Notes under the pieces: generated by a model | Told to the model about the DNA's origin: nothing | The model's input: only the letters and a program-made list of their open reading frames with translations | Database searches by the model: none | Assembly: GCA_938023705.1 (NCBI GenBank) | Contig: CALJDJ010000039.1 | Coordinates: forward strand, 1-18,470 | Reading direction: 5' to 3' | Source of the DNA: an uncultured Collinsella sp. | Lineage (GTDB): Bacteria > Actinomycetota > Coriobacteriia > Coriobacteriales > Coriobacteriaceae | DNA: 18,470 nucleotides | Position numbers and translations under genes: made by a program | Shown here: piece by piece, positions 1 through 7,189 of the stretch | Numbering within the stretch: the first letter of the stretch is position 1 | Layout of the letters: each line of letters begins with the position of its first letter

Positions 1-100
1 GACTTGCAGCGACGGACCTCGGGACGCTCTTACACCACGTCTGCGCGCGCCACCCGAGCTTGCGGGAATTTAGCCGTTTGGTCAGGTACCCCCTCTTGCG

Positions 101-126
101 ACGTGCATTTTTTGGAGTATTCAGCA
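101..126 (+). repeat. Left arm of imperfect inverted repeat pair
   Basis: This arm matches the reverse complement of 271-296 at 22 of 26 positions by eye. Both arms read inward as xCGTxCATTTTT...TATTCAGCA. Read in the inward direction, both can be translated as Val-His-Phe-x-Glu-Tyr-Ser-Ala. They flank the terminator at 164-206. They could be terminal inverted repeats of a small non-autonomous element, a species-specific intergenic repeat, or related 3' ends of two converging reading frames. Confidence 0.55.
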
Positions 127-163
127 ATGGCGTGTTCCGAAAGAGGCTCAGAACGACTGTTTT

Positions 164-206
164 AAGTGCCTCCGATGGCGTAAATCGCCATCGGAGGCAC
201 TTTTTT
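164..206 (+). terminator. Strong intrinsic terminator of an upstream gene
   Basis: A perfect 17-bp stem (164-180 with 186-202) has a 5-base loop TAAAT and runs into a T tract ending at 206. It insulates the uxaC promoter from whatever gene lies to the left of the window. Confidence 0.9.
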
Positions 207-270
207 ATGCCGATCGGGCGCGATATGCGCATCAAATAGGGCGTCGAGGACGGTGCGCAGTACGCCCCGA

Positions 271-296
271 TGCTGAATATTCCCAAAAATGTACGC
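271..296 (-). repeat. Right arm of imperfect inverted repeat pair
   Basis: This is the inverted partner of 101-126, with four mismatches in 26. Together the arms bound a 196-bp segment centred on the terminator hairpin. No target-site duplication is obvious at the outer edges. Confidence 0.55.
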
Positions 297-387
297 CGAG
301 ACATGACCCACCTGAGCAAAAACGCCCAGGTTCGGTGTTCGGGGACGTTAGTCCATCCGCAATGCATGCGTGTCACGGCTCCAACAA

Positions 388-415
388 CCGTTGAACGGAC
401 AAAATCGACCGTTCA
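388..415 (+). promoter_or_regulatory. Conserved 28-bp upstream box, copy 1 (uxaC promoter)
   Basis: The box begins with the palindrome CCGTT-G-AACGG (388-398) and ends with CCGTTCA (409-415), so the two CCGTT motifs start 21 bp apart, two helical turns. It matches the box at 5337-5364 at 24 of 28 positions and the one at 11806-11833 more loosely. It ends 13 bp before the first operator. An activator site or a second repressor site is the natural reading; the regulator is unknown. Confidence 0.65.
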
Positions 416-428
416 CCCCATGGTGGTT

Positions 429-444
429 AGGTGAACGTTCACCT
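429..444. promoter_or_regulatory. LacI-type operator O1 of uxaC, perfect palindrome
   Basis: AGGTGAACGTTCACCT is a perfect 16-bp palindrome with a central CG, the form typical of LacI/GalR-family operators. Its right half contains the likely -35 (TTCACC, 438-443), so a bound repressor would block RNA polymerase. It is the best consensus copy of six sites in the window. Confidence 0.85.
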
Positions 445-467
445 TTTAAGTCGCAATGAATTAGTAT
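438..467 (+). promoter_or_regulatory. Predicted uxaCBA promoter core
   Basis: The proposed -35 is TTCACC (438-443, four of six to consensus) and the -10 is TAGTAT (462-467) with an 18-bp spacer; TATAGT (465-470) is an alternative -10. Transcription would start near 474, inside the second operator. The weak -35 fits a promoter that needs help from the upstream box. Confidence 0.6.
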
Positions 468-482
468 AGTGAACGTTCACCT
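467..482. promoter_or_regulatory. LacI-type operator O2 of uxaC
   Basis: TAGTGAACGTTCACCT is centred 38 bp after O1. It sits at the predicted transcription start and touches the -10, so it pairs with O1 to bracket the promoter. The inner 12 bases GTGAACGTTCAC are a perfect palindrome. Confidence 0.85.
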
Positions 483-534
483 AGAGGATAACGAGCGCAT
501 CGTGCGCCCGCTCCGCCAACAAAGGGGTTGTTTG

Positions 535-1962
535 ATGAAAAACTTCATGGACGATCAGGATTTCCTGCTGAGCACCAAGACCGGCGAGGAGCTGTTCCAC
601 AACTTTGCCGAGGGCATGCCCATCGTCGACTACCACTGCCACATTTCTCCCAAGGAGATCTGGGACGACAAGCGTTTTGAGAACATCACCGAGGTTTGGC
701 TGGGCGGTGACCACTACAAGTGGCGCCTGATGCGTGCCAACGGCGTCGACGAGCGCTTCATTACCGGCGATGCCCCTGCTCGCGAGAAGTTTCAGAAGTG
801 GGCCGAGACCCTGGGCCGTTGCGTGGGCAACCCCGTCTTTGAGTGGAGCCACCTGGAGCTTAAGCGTTACTTTGGCTACGAGGGCGTCCTGAACGGCAAA
901 ACCGCTCAGGAGGTCTGGGACCTTGCCAACGCCAAGCTCGCCGAGGCCAGCTTTACCTGCCGCAACCTCATCAAGCAGTCCAACGTCCGCATGATTTGCA
1001 CTACCGACGACCCCGCCGACAGCTTTGAGTGGCACAAGAAGATTGCCGCCGACGACAGTTTTGACGTTCAGGTCGTTCCCGCCATGCGCCCCGATGCCGC
1101 CCTGCGCATCGAGCGTGGCCAGGAGTTCGCCGACTACTGCAAGCATCTCTCCGAGGTTGCCGGCATTGAGATCAGCGACTTCGAGGGCATGAAGGCCGCC
1201 ATCTCCAAGCGCTACGACGTCGCCCATGAGCTGGGCTGCCGCGCTTCCGACCACGCGCTCGACTACGTTATGTACGCTCCGGCTACCGCCGACGAGATCG
1301 AGGCCATCTTTGCCAAGGGCCTTGCCGCCGAGCCGCTTACCGAGGACGAGGTCCTCAAGTACAAGACGGCCTTTATGCAGTTCGTCGCCGGCGAGTATGT
1401 CCGCCTTGGCTGGGCCATGCAGCTGCACTTTGGCTGCAAGCGTGACAACAACCGCGCTATGTTCGCCAAGCTCGGTCCCGATACCGGCTACGACTGCATC
1501 TCCAACTACACGCCGTCCGACCAGCTGGCCGATTTCCTCAACTCCATCCAGGAGGCCACGGGTCTGCCCAAGACCATTCTGTACAGCCTGAACCCCATCG
1601 ACAACACCATGATCGATACCGTGATGGGCTGCTTCCAGGAGGCTCCGACCGCCGGTAAGATCCAGAACGGCTCTGCCTGGTGGTTCAACGACAACGAGAT
1701 CGGTATGCGCGAGCAGCTCACGGCTCTGGCTAACGAGGGCGTGCTGGGCAACTTTGTGGGCATGCTTACCGATTCCCGCTCCTTCCTGTCCTACCCGCGT
1801 CACGAGTACTTCCGTCGCGTGCTGTGCGGCGTGATCGGCGAGTGGGTCGAGCAGGGCAAGTATCCGGCCGACATGGAGCTGCTGGGAGCCATCGTGCGCG
1901 ACATCAGCTACAACAACGCGGTCCGCTACTTTGGCTTTGACCTGGATACCGTCGAGGCCTAA
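535..1962 (+). CDS. uxaC: Glucuronate/galacturonate isomerase UxaC
   Basis: Uronate isomerase converts D-galacturonate to D-tagaturonate (and D-glucuronate to D-fructuronate) in the cytoplasm, the first step of the isomerase pathway. The 475-aa protein has the usual family length (about 470). Visible family features are the N-terminal metal-site motif DYHCHISP (residues 32-39, with His34 and His36), a TTDDP motif in the middle, and the C-terminal LTDSRSFLSYPRHEYFRR block. The start chosen is ATG 535, preceded by AAAGGGG (521-527). A longer frame opening at GTG 469 is rejected because that codon lies inside operator O2. It is the first gene of uxaC-uxaB-uxaA and is directly downstream of a two-operator promoter. 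Confidence 0.95.
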   Translation: MKNFMDDQDFLLSTKTGEELFHNFAEGMPIVDYHCHISPKEIWDDKRFENITEVWLGGDHYKWRLMRANGVDERFITGDAPAREKFQKWAETLGRCVGNPVFEWSHLELKRYFGYEGVLNGKTAQEVWDLANAKLAEASFTCRNLIKQSNVRMICTTDDPADSFEWHKKIAADDSFDVQVVPAMRPDAALRIERGQEFADYCKHLSEVAGIEISDFEGMKAAISKRYDVAHELGCRASDHALDYVMYAPATADEIEAIFAKGLAAEPLTEDEVLKYKTAFMQFVAGEYVRLGWAMQLHFGCKRDNNRAMFAKLGPDTGYDCISNYTPSDQLADFLNSIQEATGLPKTILYSLNPIDNTMIDTVMGCFQEAPTAGKIQNGSAWWFNDNEIGMREQLTALANEGVLGNFVGMLTDSRSFLSYPRHEYFRRVLCGVIGEWVEQGKYPADMELLGAIVRDISYNNAVRYFGFDLDTVEA

Positions 1963-1986
1963 ACCCGCATCGAATCACACCGAACT

Positions 1987-2022
1987 CGGGAGCGCCGTTG
2001 CCACACGCGGCGCCCCCGTTTT
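1987..2022 (+). terminator. Terminator-like hairpin between uxaC and uxaB
   Basis: GCGCCG (1992-1997) pairs with CGGCGC (2008-2013), extended by CGGG/CCCG around one A-C mismatch, followed by only four Ts. No promoter with operators is seen before uxaB, so this is probably a partial terminator or an mRNA 3'-end stabiliser that lowers uxaB-uxaA expression relative to uxaC. Confidence 0.55.
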
Positions 2023-2058
2023 GCCTGCACGCTAACGGCTATCTAAGGAGAGACATAG

Positions 2059-3573
2059 ATGGAGAACATCAGCTACGAGACGCTCGAGAAGATCGGCTAC
2101 AAGGGCTACCTGCTGCCCAAGGACGCGCCCGAGAAGGTTTTGCAGTTTGGCGAGGGCAATTTCCTGCGCGCCTTTGTCGACCGCTTCTTTGACATGGGCA
2201 ACGAGGCAAGCGGCTGGAACGGCAAGGTTGTCATGGTGCAGCCCATCAGTGGCGCCTTTGGCTTTGCCGATGGCATCAATGCCCAGGACGACCTGTACAC
2301 CGTGCTGGTGCGCGGCAAGGAGAACGGCAACACGGTCGACGAGTCTCGTGTGATCAGCGCCTGCAGCCGCTGCCTCAATCCGTATCGCGAGGACGACTAC
2401 CGCGCCATGATGGAGGTCGCCGTCTCCGACGATTTGGAGATTATCGTCTCCAACACCACCGAGGCCGGCATTGCCTACGATCCGTCTTGCAAGGCCGACG
2501 ACATGCCGCCCGCGAGCTTCCCCGCCAAGCTTGCCCAGGTGCTCCACACCCGCTGGGCCGCCGGCAAGCCGGGCGTCATCGTGCTCGCCTGCGAGCTCAT
2601 CGACCATAATGGCGAGGAGCTGCTGCGCATCATGAACCAGTACGTGAGCGACTGGGGCTGGGAGGACGAGTTTGCGCAGTGGATGGCCAACGACTGCACC
2701 GTCTGCACCACGCTCGTCGACACTATCGTCCCCGGCCGCATCCGCGACCCCAAGGAGGTCGCTGCCGTGGCCGAACGCCTGGGCTACGAGGATCCCTTCC
2801 TGGCCGTGCGCGAGCCCTTCCAGATGTGGGGCATCCAGGGCGACGAGTCGCTTGCCGAGAAGCTTCCCTTCGTGAAGGCCGGCCTGCCGGGTGTCTTTGT
2901 GACCCCCGATGTCACCCCGTACAAGAAGCGCAAGGTCCGCATCCTCAACGGCGCCCACACCGCCTTTGTTCCGGGCTCCTGGGTTGCCGGCTTTGACATC
3001 GTGCGCGATTGCATGCACGACGAGACCGTCCGTGGCTTCATGAACACCATGCTCTACGACGAGGTCATCCCGACGCTTGCCGCCGACCTGGACGTCGAGG
3101 ACTGCAAGGCCTTTGCTGCCGCCGTCGAGAACCGCTTCGACAACCCGTTTATCGACCACGCGCTGCTCTCCATTTGCCTCAACTCAACCGCCAAATGGCG
3201 TGCTCGCGACCTGCCCACGCTCAAGGACTATGTTGCCGAGACCGGCAACCTGCCCAAGTGCCTGGCGACGAGCCTCGCTACGCTCATTGCCTTCTATACG
3301 CAGGAGCTCGTTGCTCGCGAGGGTGACGGCCTGCACCTGCGCCGCGCCGACGGCACCGAGTACACCGCTCAGGACGATGCCTTCGTGCTCGACTTCTACG
3401 CCGCCCACGCCGGTGCAGACGATGCCGAGCTGGTGCACGACGTGCTCAGCAACGAGCAGATGTGGGGCGAGGACCTTACGCAGATCGCCGGCCTTGAGGA
3501 GTTTGTCGTCAACGCGCTTGCCGTTGTGCGCGCCGAGGGCGCCAAGCAGGCCTTCGCCATCGCCCAGGCCTAA
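2059..3573 (+). CDS. uxaB: Tagaturonate reductase UxaB (altronate oxidoreductase)
   Basis: NAD(H)-dependent reduction of D-tagaturonate to D-altronate, second step of galacturonate catabolism. The 504-aa protein belongs to the long-chain mannitol dehydrogenase family. It shows the N-terminal nucleotide-binding signature LQFGEGNFLRAF (28-39) and the family catalytic pattern K-x4-N-x2-H in KVRILNGAH, with Lys292, Asn297 and His300. The length is slightly above the E. coli enzyme (about 483). ATG 2059 follows a good ribosome site AAGGAGAG (2046-2053). Fructuronate reductase UxuB is the closest alternative, but the neighbours UxaC and UxaA favour UxaB. Confidence 0.92.
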   Translation: MENISYETLEKIGYKGYLLPKDAPEKVLQFGEGNFLRAFVDRFFDMGNEASGWNGKVVMVQPISGAFGFADGINAQDDLYTVLVRGKENGNTVDESRVISACSRCLNPYREDDYRAMMEVAVSDDLEIIVSNTTEAGIAYDPSCKADDMPPASFPAKLAQVLHTRWAAGKPGVIVLACELIDHNGEELLRIMNQYVSDWGWEDEFAQWMANDCTVCTTLVDTIVPGRIRDPKEVAAVAERLGYEDPFLAVREPFQMWGIQGDESLAEKLPFVKAGLPGVFVTPDVTPYKKRKVRILNGAHTAFVPGSWVAGFDIVRDCMHDETVRGFMNTMLYDEVIPTLAADLDVEDCKAFAAAVENRFDNPFIDHALLSICLNSTAKWRARDLPTLKDYVAETGNLPKCLATSLATLIAFYTQELVAREGDGLHLRRADGTEYTAQDDAFVLDFYAAHAGADDAELVHDVLSNEQMWGEDLTQIAGLEEFVVNALAVVRAEGAKQAFAIAQA

Positions 3574-3651
3574 ATCCTTCTGTGCGCGCGCCGGGCAACT
3601 GGCGGGCGCCCGCTGACTTCTGCTCAACCTGTAGGGTTAGGACCATTTGTA

Positions 3652-5136
3652 ATGAACACTATCCAGATCAATCCGGCCGATAACGTGATCGTCGCGCTGT
3701 CGCCGCTTGCCAAGGGCACCGCCGTCGCGGTTCCCGGGGTGGGCGAGGTCGTTGCCGCGGAGGATATTCCGCAGGGCCACAAGATGGCCGTGCGTGCCAT
3801 TGCGGCGGGGGAAGACGTCGTCAAGTACGGTCTTCCTATCGGTCACGTGACGGGCGACATCCAGCCCGGTCAGTGGCTTCATACGCATAACGTCAAGACC
3901 AACCTTTCGGGCGAGGTCGAGTACGCTTACAACCCGACGCATCCGGTCGTTGAACTGGTTGAGCCCGAGACCTTTATGGGCTTCCGCCGCGCTGACGGCC
4001 GCGCCGCCACGCGCAACGAGCTGTGGATCATTCCCACGGTCGGCTGCGTCAACGAGGTCGCACGTGCCATGTGCGAGCAGGCTCAGGATCTGGTCGAGGG
4101 CTCGCTGGAGGGCGTTTACTACTTCCCGCATCCCTTTGGCTGCTCGCAGACCGGTGCCGACCATGCCCAGACGCGCCGTCTGCTGGTGGCGCTCTCGCGT
4201 CACGCAAACGCTGCGGGTGTGCTGTTCCTGTCCCTCGGTTGCGAAAACTGCACGCACCAGCAGGTACTCGACGAGCTCGGTGACTTCGATCGCGAGCGCG
4301 TTCGATTCCTCGCCTGCCAGGATGTAGCCGACGAGCAGGTCGAGGGTCACAAGATCCTGTCCGAGCTTGCCGACCTGGCCAAGCAGGCCAAGCGTGAGCC
4401 CATTCCTGCCTCCGAGCTGGTCATTGGCCTTAAGTGCGGCGGCTCTGACGGTCTTTCGGGCATTACCGCCAACCCCACGATCGGTCGCGTGAGCGATATG
4501 GTTGTCGCCCGCGGCGGCACGTCGGTGCTCACCGAGGTTCCCGAGATGTTTGGCGCGGAGAGCATTCTGCTCGATCGCTGTGAGAGCCAGGACGTCTTTA
4601 ACGCAGCTGCCGACATGCTCAACGGCTTTAAGGACTACTTTATCAGCCACGGCGAGGTCGTCTATGAGAACCCGAGCCCCGGCAACAAGGATGGCGGCAT
4701 TACCACGCTCGAGGACAAGAGCTGCGGCTGCGTGCAAAAGGGCGGATCTGCCCCCATCGTCGACGTGCTGCCGTATGCCGGTCAGGCTACCAAGCATGGC
4801 CTGAACATGCTGTGCGGCCCGGGTAACGACATGGTATCCACCACGGCCCTGACGGCTGCCGGCTGCCACGTAATCCTGTTCTCGACCGGCCGCGGCACGC
4901 CGTTTGGCGCACCGGCGCCTACACTCAAGGTGTTCACCAACCAGCGTCTGTGCGACCACAAGGCCAACTGGATGGACTTTAACGCCGGCGTGGTCGCCAC
5001 GGGCGAGCGTACGCTCGACGAGGCTGCCCACGACCTGTACCAGCTGGTGCTAGAGACGGCGAGCGGCAAGCTTACGAGTGCCGAGCGCCGCGGCTGTCAC
5101 GAGATCAGCATCTGGAAGGACGGCGTCTGCCTGTAG
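3652..5136 (+). CDS. uxaA: Altronate dehydratase UxaA
   Basis: Iron-dependent dehydration of D-altronate to 2-keto-3-deoxy-D-gluconate, third step of the pathway. At 494 aa it is the full-length fused form, like E. coli UxaA. An N-terminal SAF-type domain (about 1-95, including GHVTGDIQPGQWLHTHN) is followed by the large C-terminal domain with HPFGCSQTG (Cys164), LGCENC (Cys197, Cys200), LKCGGSDGLSG (Cys262) and a later KSCGC motif, which carry likely metal ligands. ATG 3652 follows TTAGGA (3637-3642). The 78-bp gap after uxaB contains a GC-rich self-complementary stretch (about 3584-3613) without a T tract. It is last in its operon and followed by a strong terminator. Confidence 0.95.
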   Translation: MNTIQINPADNVIVALSPLAKGTAVAVPGVGEVVAAEDIPQGHKMAVRAIAAGEDVVKYGLPIGHVTGDIQPGQWLHTHNVKTNLSGEVEYAYNPTHPVVELVEPETFMGFRRADGRAATRNELWIIPTVGCVNEVARAMCEQAQDLVEGSLEGVYYFPHPFGCSQTGADHAQTRRLLVALSRHANAAGVLFLSLGCENCTHQQVLDELGDFDRERVRFLACQDVADEQVEGHKILSELADLAKQAKREPIPASELVIGLKCGGSDGLSGITANPTIGRVSDMVVARGGTSVLTEVPEMFGAESILLDRCESQDVFNAAADMLNGFKDYFISHGEVVYENPSPGNKDGGITTLEDKSCGCVQKGGSAPIVDVLPYAGQATKHGLNMLCGPGNDMVSTTALTAAGCHVILFSTGRGTPFGAPAPTLKVFTNQRLCDHKANWMDFNAGVVATGERTLDEAAHDLYQLVLETASGKLTSAERRGCHEISIWKDGVCL

Positions 5137-5168
5137 CGGTAAATGGGTTCGCATAGAGCGCTATTGAC

Positions 5169-5209
5169 CATGGCCCCGTCGGGAGTGTTCCCGGCGGGGC
5201 CATGTTTGT
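5169..5209 (+). terminator. Intrinsic terminator of the uxaCBA operon
   Basis: A 16-bp stem (5169-5184 with 5189-5204, one G-U pair) with a GTGT loop is followed by TTTGTT. It separates uxaA from the regulated promoter of the transporter. Confidence 0.9.
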
Positions 5210-5256
5210 TCTGTCTGTTCGGGCGTGTCTTCCTGAGGGTACGGGAGCGGCGAAAA

Positions 5257-5272
5257 CAATAAACGTTCACCT
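5257..5272. promoter_or_regulatory. Distal operator-like site upstream of the transporter promoter
   Basis: CAATAAACGTTCACCT keeps a perfect right half (GTTCACCT) but only four of eight left-half positions. It is centred 120 bp upstream of the main transporter operator. It may be an auxiliary site for DNA looping or an eroded copy. Confidence 0.5.
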
Positions 5273-5336
5273 AATCGACCTCAAATTTAAACCCACTCAA
5301 TACCCATGTAATCGTGATTTTTTTCAAGTCAGATAT

Positions 5337-5364
5337 CCGTTTAACGGCAAAAAACGACCGTTCA
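5337..5364 (+). promoter_or_regulatory. Conserved 28-bp upstream box, copy 2 (transporter promoter)
   Basis: CCGTT-T-AACGG (5337-5347) is followed by an A-rich centre and CGACCGTTCA ending at 5364. It has the same length, the same 21-bp CCGTT periodicity and the same position relative to the next operator (12-bp gap) as copy 1. Confidence 0.65.
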
Positions 5365-5376
5365 AGGATAATATAC

Positions 5377-5392
5377 AAGTGAACGTTCACCT
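5377..5392. promoter_or_regulatory. LacI-type operator O1 of the transporter gene
   Basis: AAGTGAACGTTCACCT differs from the perfect operator at one position. Its right half supplies the proposed -35 TTCACC (5386-5391). Confidence 0.85.
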
Positions 5393-5414
5393 ATCATATG
5401 CAATCGCGCATAAT
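5386..5414 (+). promoter_or_regulatory. Predicted transporter promoter core
   Basis: The -35 TTCACC (5386-5391) and the -10 CATAAT (5409-5414) are separated by 17 bp, the same arrangement as at uxaC. An alternative -10, GATAAT (5367-5372), lies upstream of the operator but lacks a recognisable -35. Confidence 0.55.
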
Positions 5415-5416
5415 CT

Positions 5417-5432
5417 AGCTAAACGTTCACCC
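5417..5432. promoter_or_regulatory. LacI-type operator O2 of the transporter gene
   Basis: AGCTAAACGTTCACCC is a weaker copy with a strong right half, centred 40 bp after O1 and just past the -10, mirroring the uxaC promoter. Confidence 0.7.
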
Positions 5433-5473
5433 TACGAGTGGGCGATATGCAGACAGACATCGGTATGGACTCC

Positions 5474-5494
5474 ATTGTCTTGTTACAAGACAAT
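5474..5494. promoter_or_regulatory. Perfect 21-bp palindrome in the transporter leader
   Basis: Two perfect 10-bp arms (left arm ATTGTCTTGT) surround a single T. It lies between the predicted transcription start and the ribosome site, about 22 bp before the start codon. The TTGTnnnACAA style resembles GntR-type operators, so a second regulator may bind here. As RNA it could also fold into a 9-bp hairpin with a 3-base loop. Confidence 0.6.
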
Positions 5495-5515
5495 CGAGAA
5501 AAGAGAGGGAGCTCG

Positions 5516-7075
5516 ATGACTAACAAGATCGGTAAAAAGCGCAAGATCACATTCTGGACGCGCTTGGGCTTTGGTATGGGCGGCATGCTCAACTCCGGTG
5601 CCCTGAGCTTTACGCACAGCTACATGGTGCTGTTCCTGTCCACGGAGTGCGGTCTGTCCGCAGGCGAGGCTGCGCTGATCAGCTCGTTCGCCATCTATCT
5701 CAACGCTATTCTGTGCCCGCTCATGGGCTTTGTGGCCGATAACTTCTACGCTACCAAGATCGGCCGCATCTTTGGCCGCCGCCGTTTCTGGATCTTGCTG
5801 GCTATCCCGATGATGGTCGCCGAGCCGCTCATCTTTGTGGCTACGCCGTTTGGTTTCCCGTACTACTTTGTGTTGTACCTGATCTACAACGTCGCGTACA
5901 CGTTCTGCACCGCCAACCTGTCGCCGCTTACCATCGAGATGACCGATGACTTCAAGGAGCGTACGTACCTCACCGGCTACAAGCACCTCTTTGGTAACGC
6001 CGCCGGCTTCCTGATGGCAGCACTCGTCGGCTTTGGCTTTGGCACCTTCGGCGAGACCAACCCGTTCAGCTACTTCATTATTGCTACGATTAACGCTTCG
6101 GTCATGGCAATCTCGCTGCTCTGCGTGTACCTGTCCACGTGGGAGCACACCCCCGAGGAGGTCGCTCAGGAGAAGATCGAGAGCGTCGGCGAGGGTATCA
6201 AGAAGTTTTTCATCGACGTTATCTCTACCTTCCGCAACAAGTCCTTCCGCAAGGTCCTGTATGCGCAGGTCTCCACGAAGCTCGCCGCTGCCTGCTGGTC
6301 TGCGTGCCTGTCCTTCTTCATCGTCTACTGTCTGCAGATTCCTAAGTCCTACGAGTCCGTGATGGAGATGCCCGGCAAGGTCGTCGCTATCGTCTGCACC
6401 GCCATCTGGGTCGCCCTCATGGCCAAGAAGGGCTTCCACAAGTCTTGGTACCTGGCAAACGTCGGTTGCGCCGCGTGCATCATCGCCTACAACTACTTCG
6501 CCTTTGGTCAGATCAACGGCACCTCCACGGTCGCCATCGCCATGATCGCCTACCCCATCATCTTCGCCATCTGGAAGTTCTTCTACGTTGGCTTCCAGTA
6601 TCTGCCCGATGTTCTGCTCAACTACATCCCCGATGTCGATGAGCTCATCACCCTGCGTCGTCGCGAGGGCATCTACAGCTCCGCACAGCAGCTCTGCCAG
6701 CAGATCGCCCAGGCTGTTGCCGTCAACGTATGGGCTATCGTCCTTGCTGCCTCCGGCTTCATTCAGACCGCCGGCAACAGCGACGCCGTGACCCAGCCCG
6801 CCACCGTGCCTCTGTACATCTGCGGCTACATGCTCATCGGCTGCGCCGGCTTCTTCCTGCTCGCGGCCGTCCTTGCCCGCGGCATCAAGATTGACAAGGA
6901 GCAGTGCGACATCCTTTGCGACGAGATTCACCGTGTCAAGGAGGGTGGCAAGATGGCCGACGTCAAGCCCGAGGTCAAGGCGCTTTGCGAGGAGCTCTCC
7001 GGCTTTAAGTACGAGGACTGCTTCGCTCACAACAATGTTGGCTTCCAGGACGGCAGCGTAATTCCCGCCGAGTAG
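5516..7075 (+). CDS. GPH-family MFS sugar transporter, probable galacturonide importer
   Basis: A 519-aa membrane protein of the glycoside-pentoside-hexuronide cation symporter family (MFS_2). It has roughly a dozen hydrophobic segments. The family signature between the last helices is seen at 373-385, DVDELITLRRREG, and an N-terminal loop carries GRIFGRRRFW. The substrate is inferred from context to be galacturonate or short pectin oligomers, because the gene sits between the galacturonate pathway and intracellular pectin hydrolases and shares their operators. ATG 5516 with GAGAGGGAG (5503-5511) is preferred; upstream in-frame ATGs at 5438, 5447 and 5465 lie in the operator/leader region. 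About 65 hydrophilic residues at the C-terminus (after the last helix) extend into the cytosol. A terminator follows. Confidence 0.88.
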   Translation: MTNKIGKKRKITFWTRLGFGMGGMLNSGALSFTHSYMVLFLSTECGLSAGEAALISSFAIYLNAILCPLMGFVADNFYATKIGRIFGRRRFWILLAIPMMVAEPLIFVATPFGFPYYFVLYLIYNVAYTFCTANLSPLTIEMTDDFKERTYLTGYKHLFGNAAGFLMAALVGFGFGTFGETNPFSYFIIATINASVMAISLLCVYLSTWEHTPEEVAQEKIESVGEGIKKFFIDVISTFRNKSFRKVLYAQVSTKLAAACWSACLSFFIVYCLQIPKSYESVMEMPGKVVAIVCTAIWVALMAKKGFHKSWYLANVGCAACIIAYNYFAFGQINGTSTVAIAMIAYPIIFAIWKFFYVGFQYLPDVLLNYIPDVDELITLRRREGIYSSAQQLCQQIAQAVAVNVWAIVLAASGFIQTAGNSDAVTQPATVPLYICGYMLIGCAGFFLLAAVLARGIKIDKEQCDILCDEIHRVKEGGKMADVKPEVKALCEELSGFKYEDCFAHNNVGFQDGSVIPAE

Positions 7076-7095
7076 GGCCAACGCATTGTCCAAAC

Positions 7096-7143
7096 CAAAG
7101 GGCCGTGCCACCGGAGATCCACCGGCGGGTGCGGCCCTTTTTT
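7096..7143 (+). terminator. Intrinsic terminator after the transporter
   Basis: AAAGGGCCG pairs with CGGCCCTTT around an internal arm that repeats CCACCGG, and the stem ends in a run of Ts (7138-7143). Confidence 0.85.
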
Positions 7144-7189
7144 AAAAACGAGTAGTATGAACTTCTGATTACATTTGAGGGAGAGACCC

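Larger units (their letters stand above)
1..387. other. Leading intergenic region, no confident gene
   Basis: I see no convincing complete gene here. One + strand frame is open from base 1 to a TAA at 163-165, just at the foot of the terminator, so bases 1-165 might be the tail of an upstream gene (54 codons, rich in Arg, Ser and Cys, not recognised). The composition does not look like the GAG/GAC/GGC-rich codon use of the genes that follow, so this is doubtful. The region also holds a strong terminator and a pair of inverted repeats, listed separately. Confidence 0.4.

Noticed and set aside
1..312. Open - strand frame from an ATG near 306 to the left edge
   Set aside because: It crosses both strands of the perfect terminator stem and has a basic, low-information product; treated as chance.
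469..534. 22-codon N-terminal extension of UxaC starting at GTG 469
   Set aside because: The GTG belongs to the operator palindrome at 467-482 and lies upstream of the predicted transcription start; the extension is unlike the family, and ATG 535 has a good ribosome site.
481..1803. 440-codon open frame on the - strand opposite uxaC
   Set aside because: It is a mirror of a GC-rich gene: its product is a low-complexity run of Gly, Val, Leu and Ala with no family motif. The same holds for the long antisense frames opposite uxaB, uxaA, the transporter, GH28, GH105, the GltD-like gene and the flavoprotein.
5438..5515. 26-residue N-terminal extension of the transporter
   Set aside because: It would cover the leader palindrome and has no ribosome site; ATG 5516 has a good one and gives a normal GPH N-terminus.
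5202..5519. 105-codon frame across the transporter promoter
   Set aside because: It runs through the terminator stem, the upstream box and three operators, has no ribosome site and no recognisable product.
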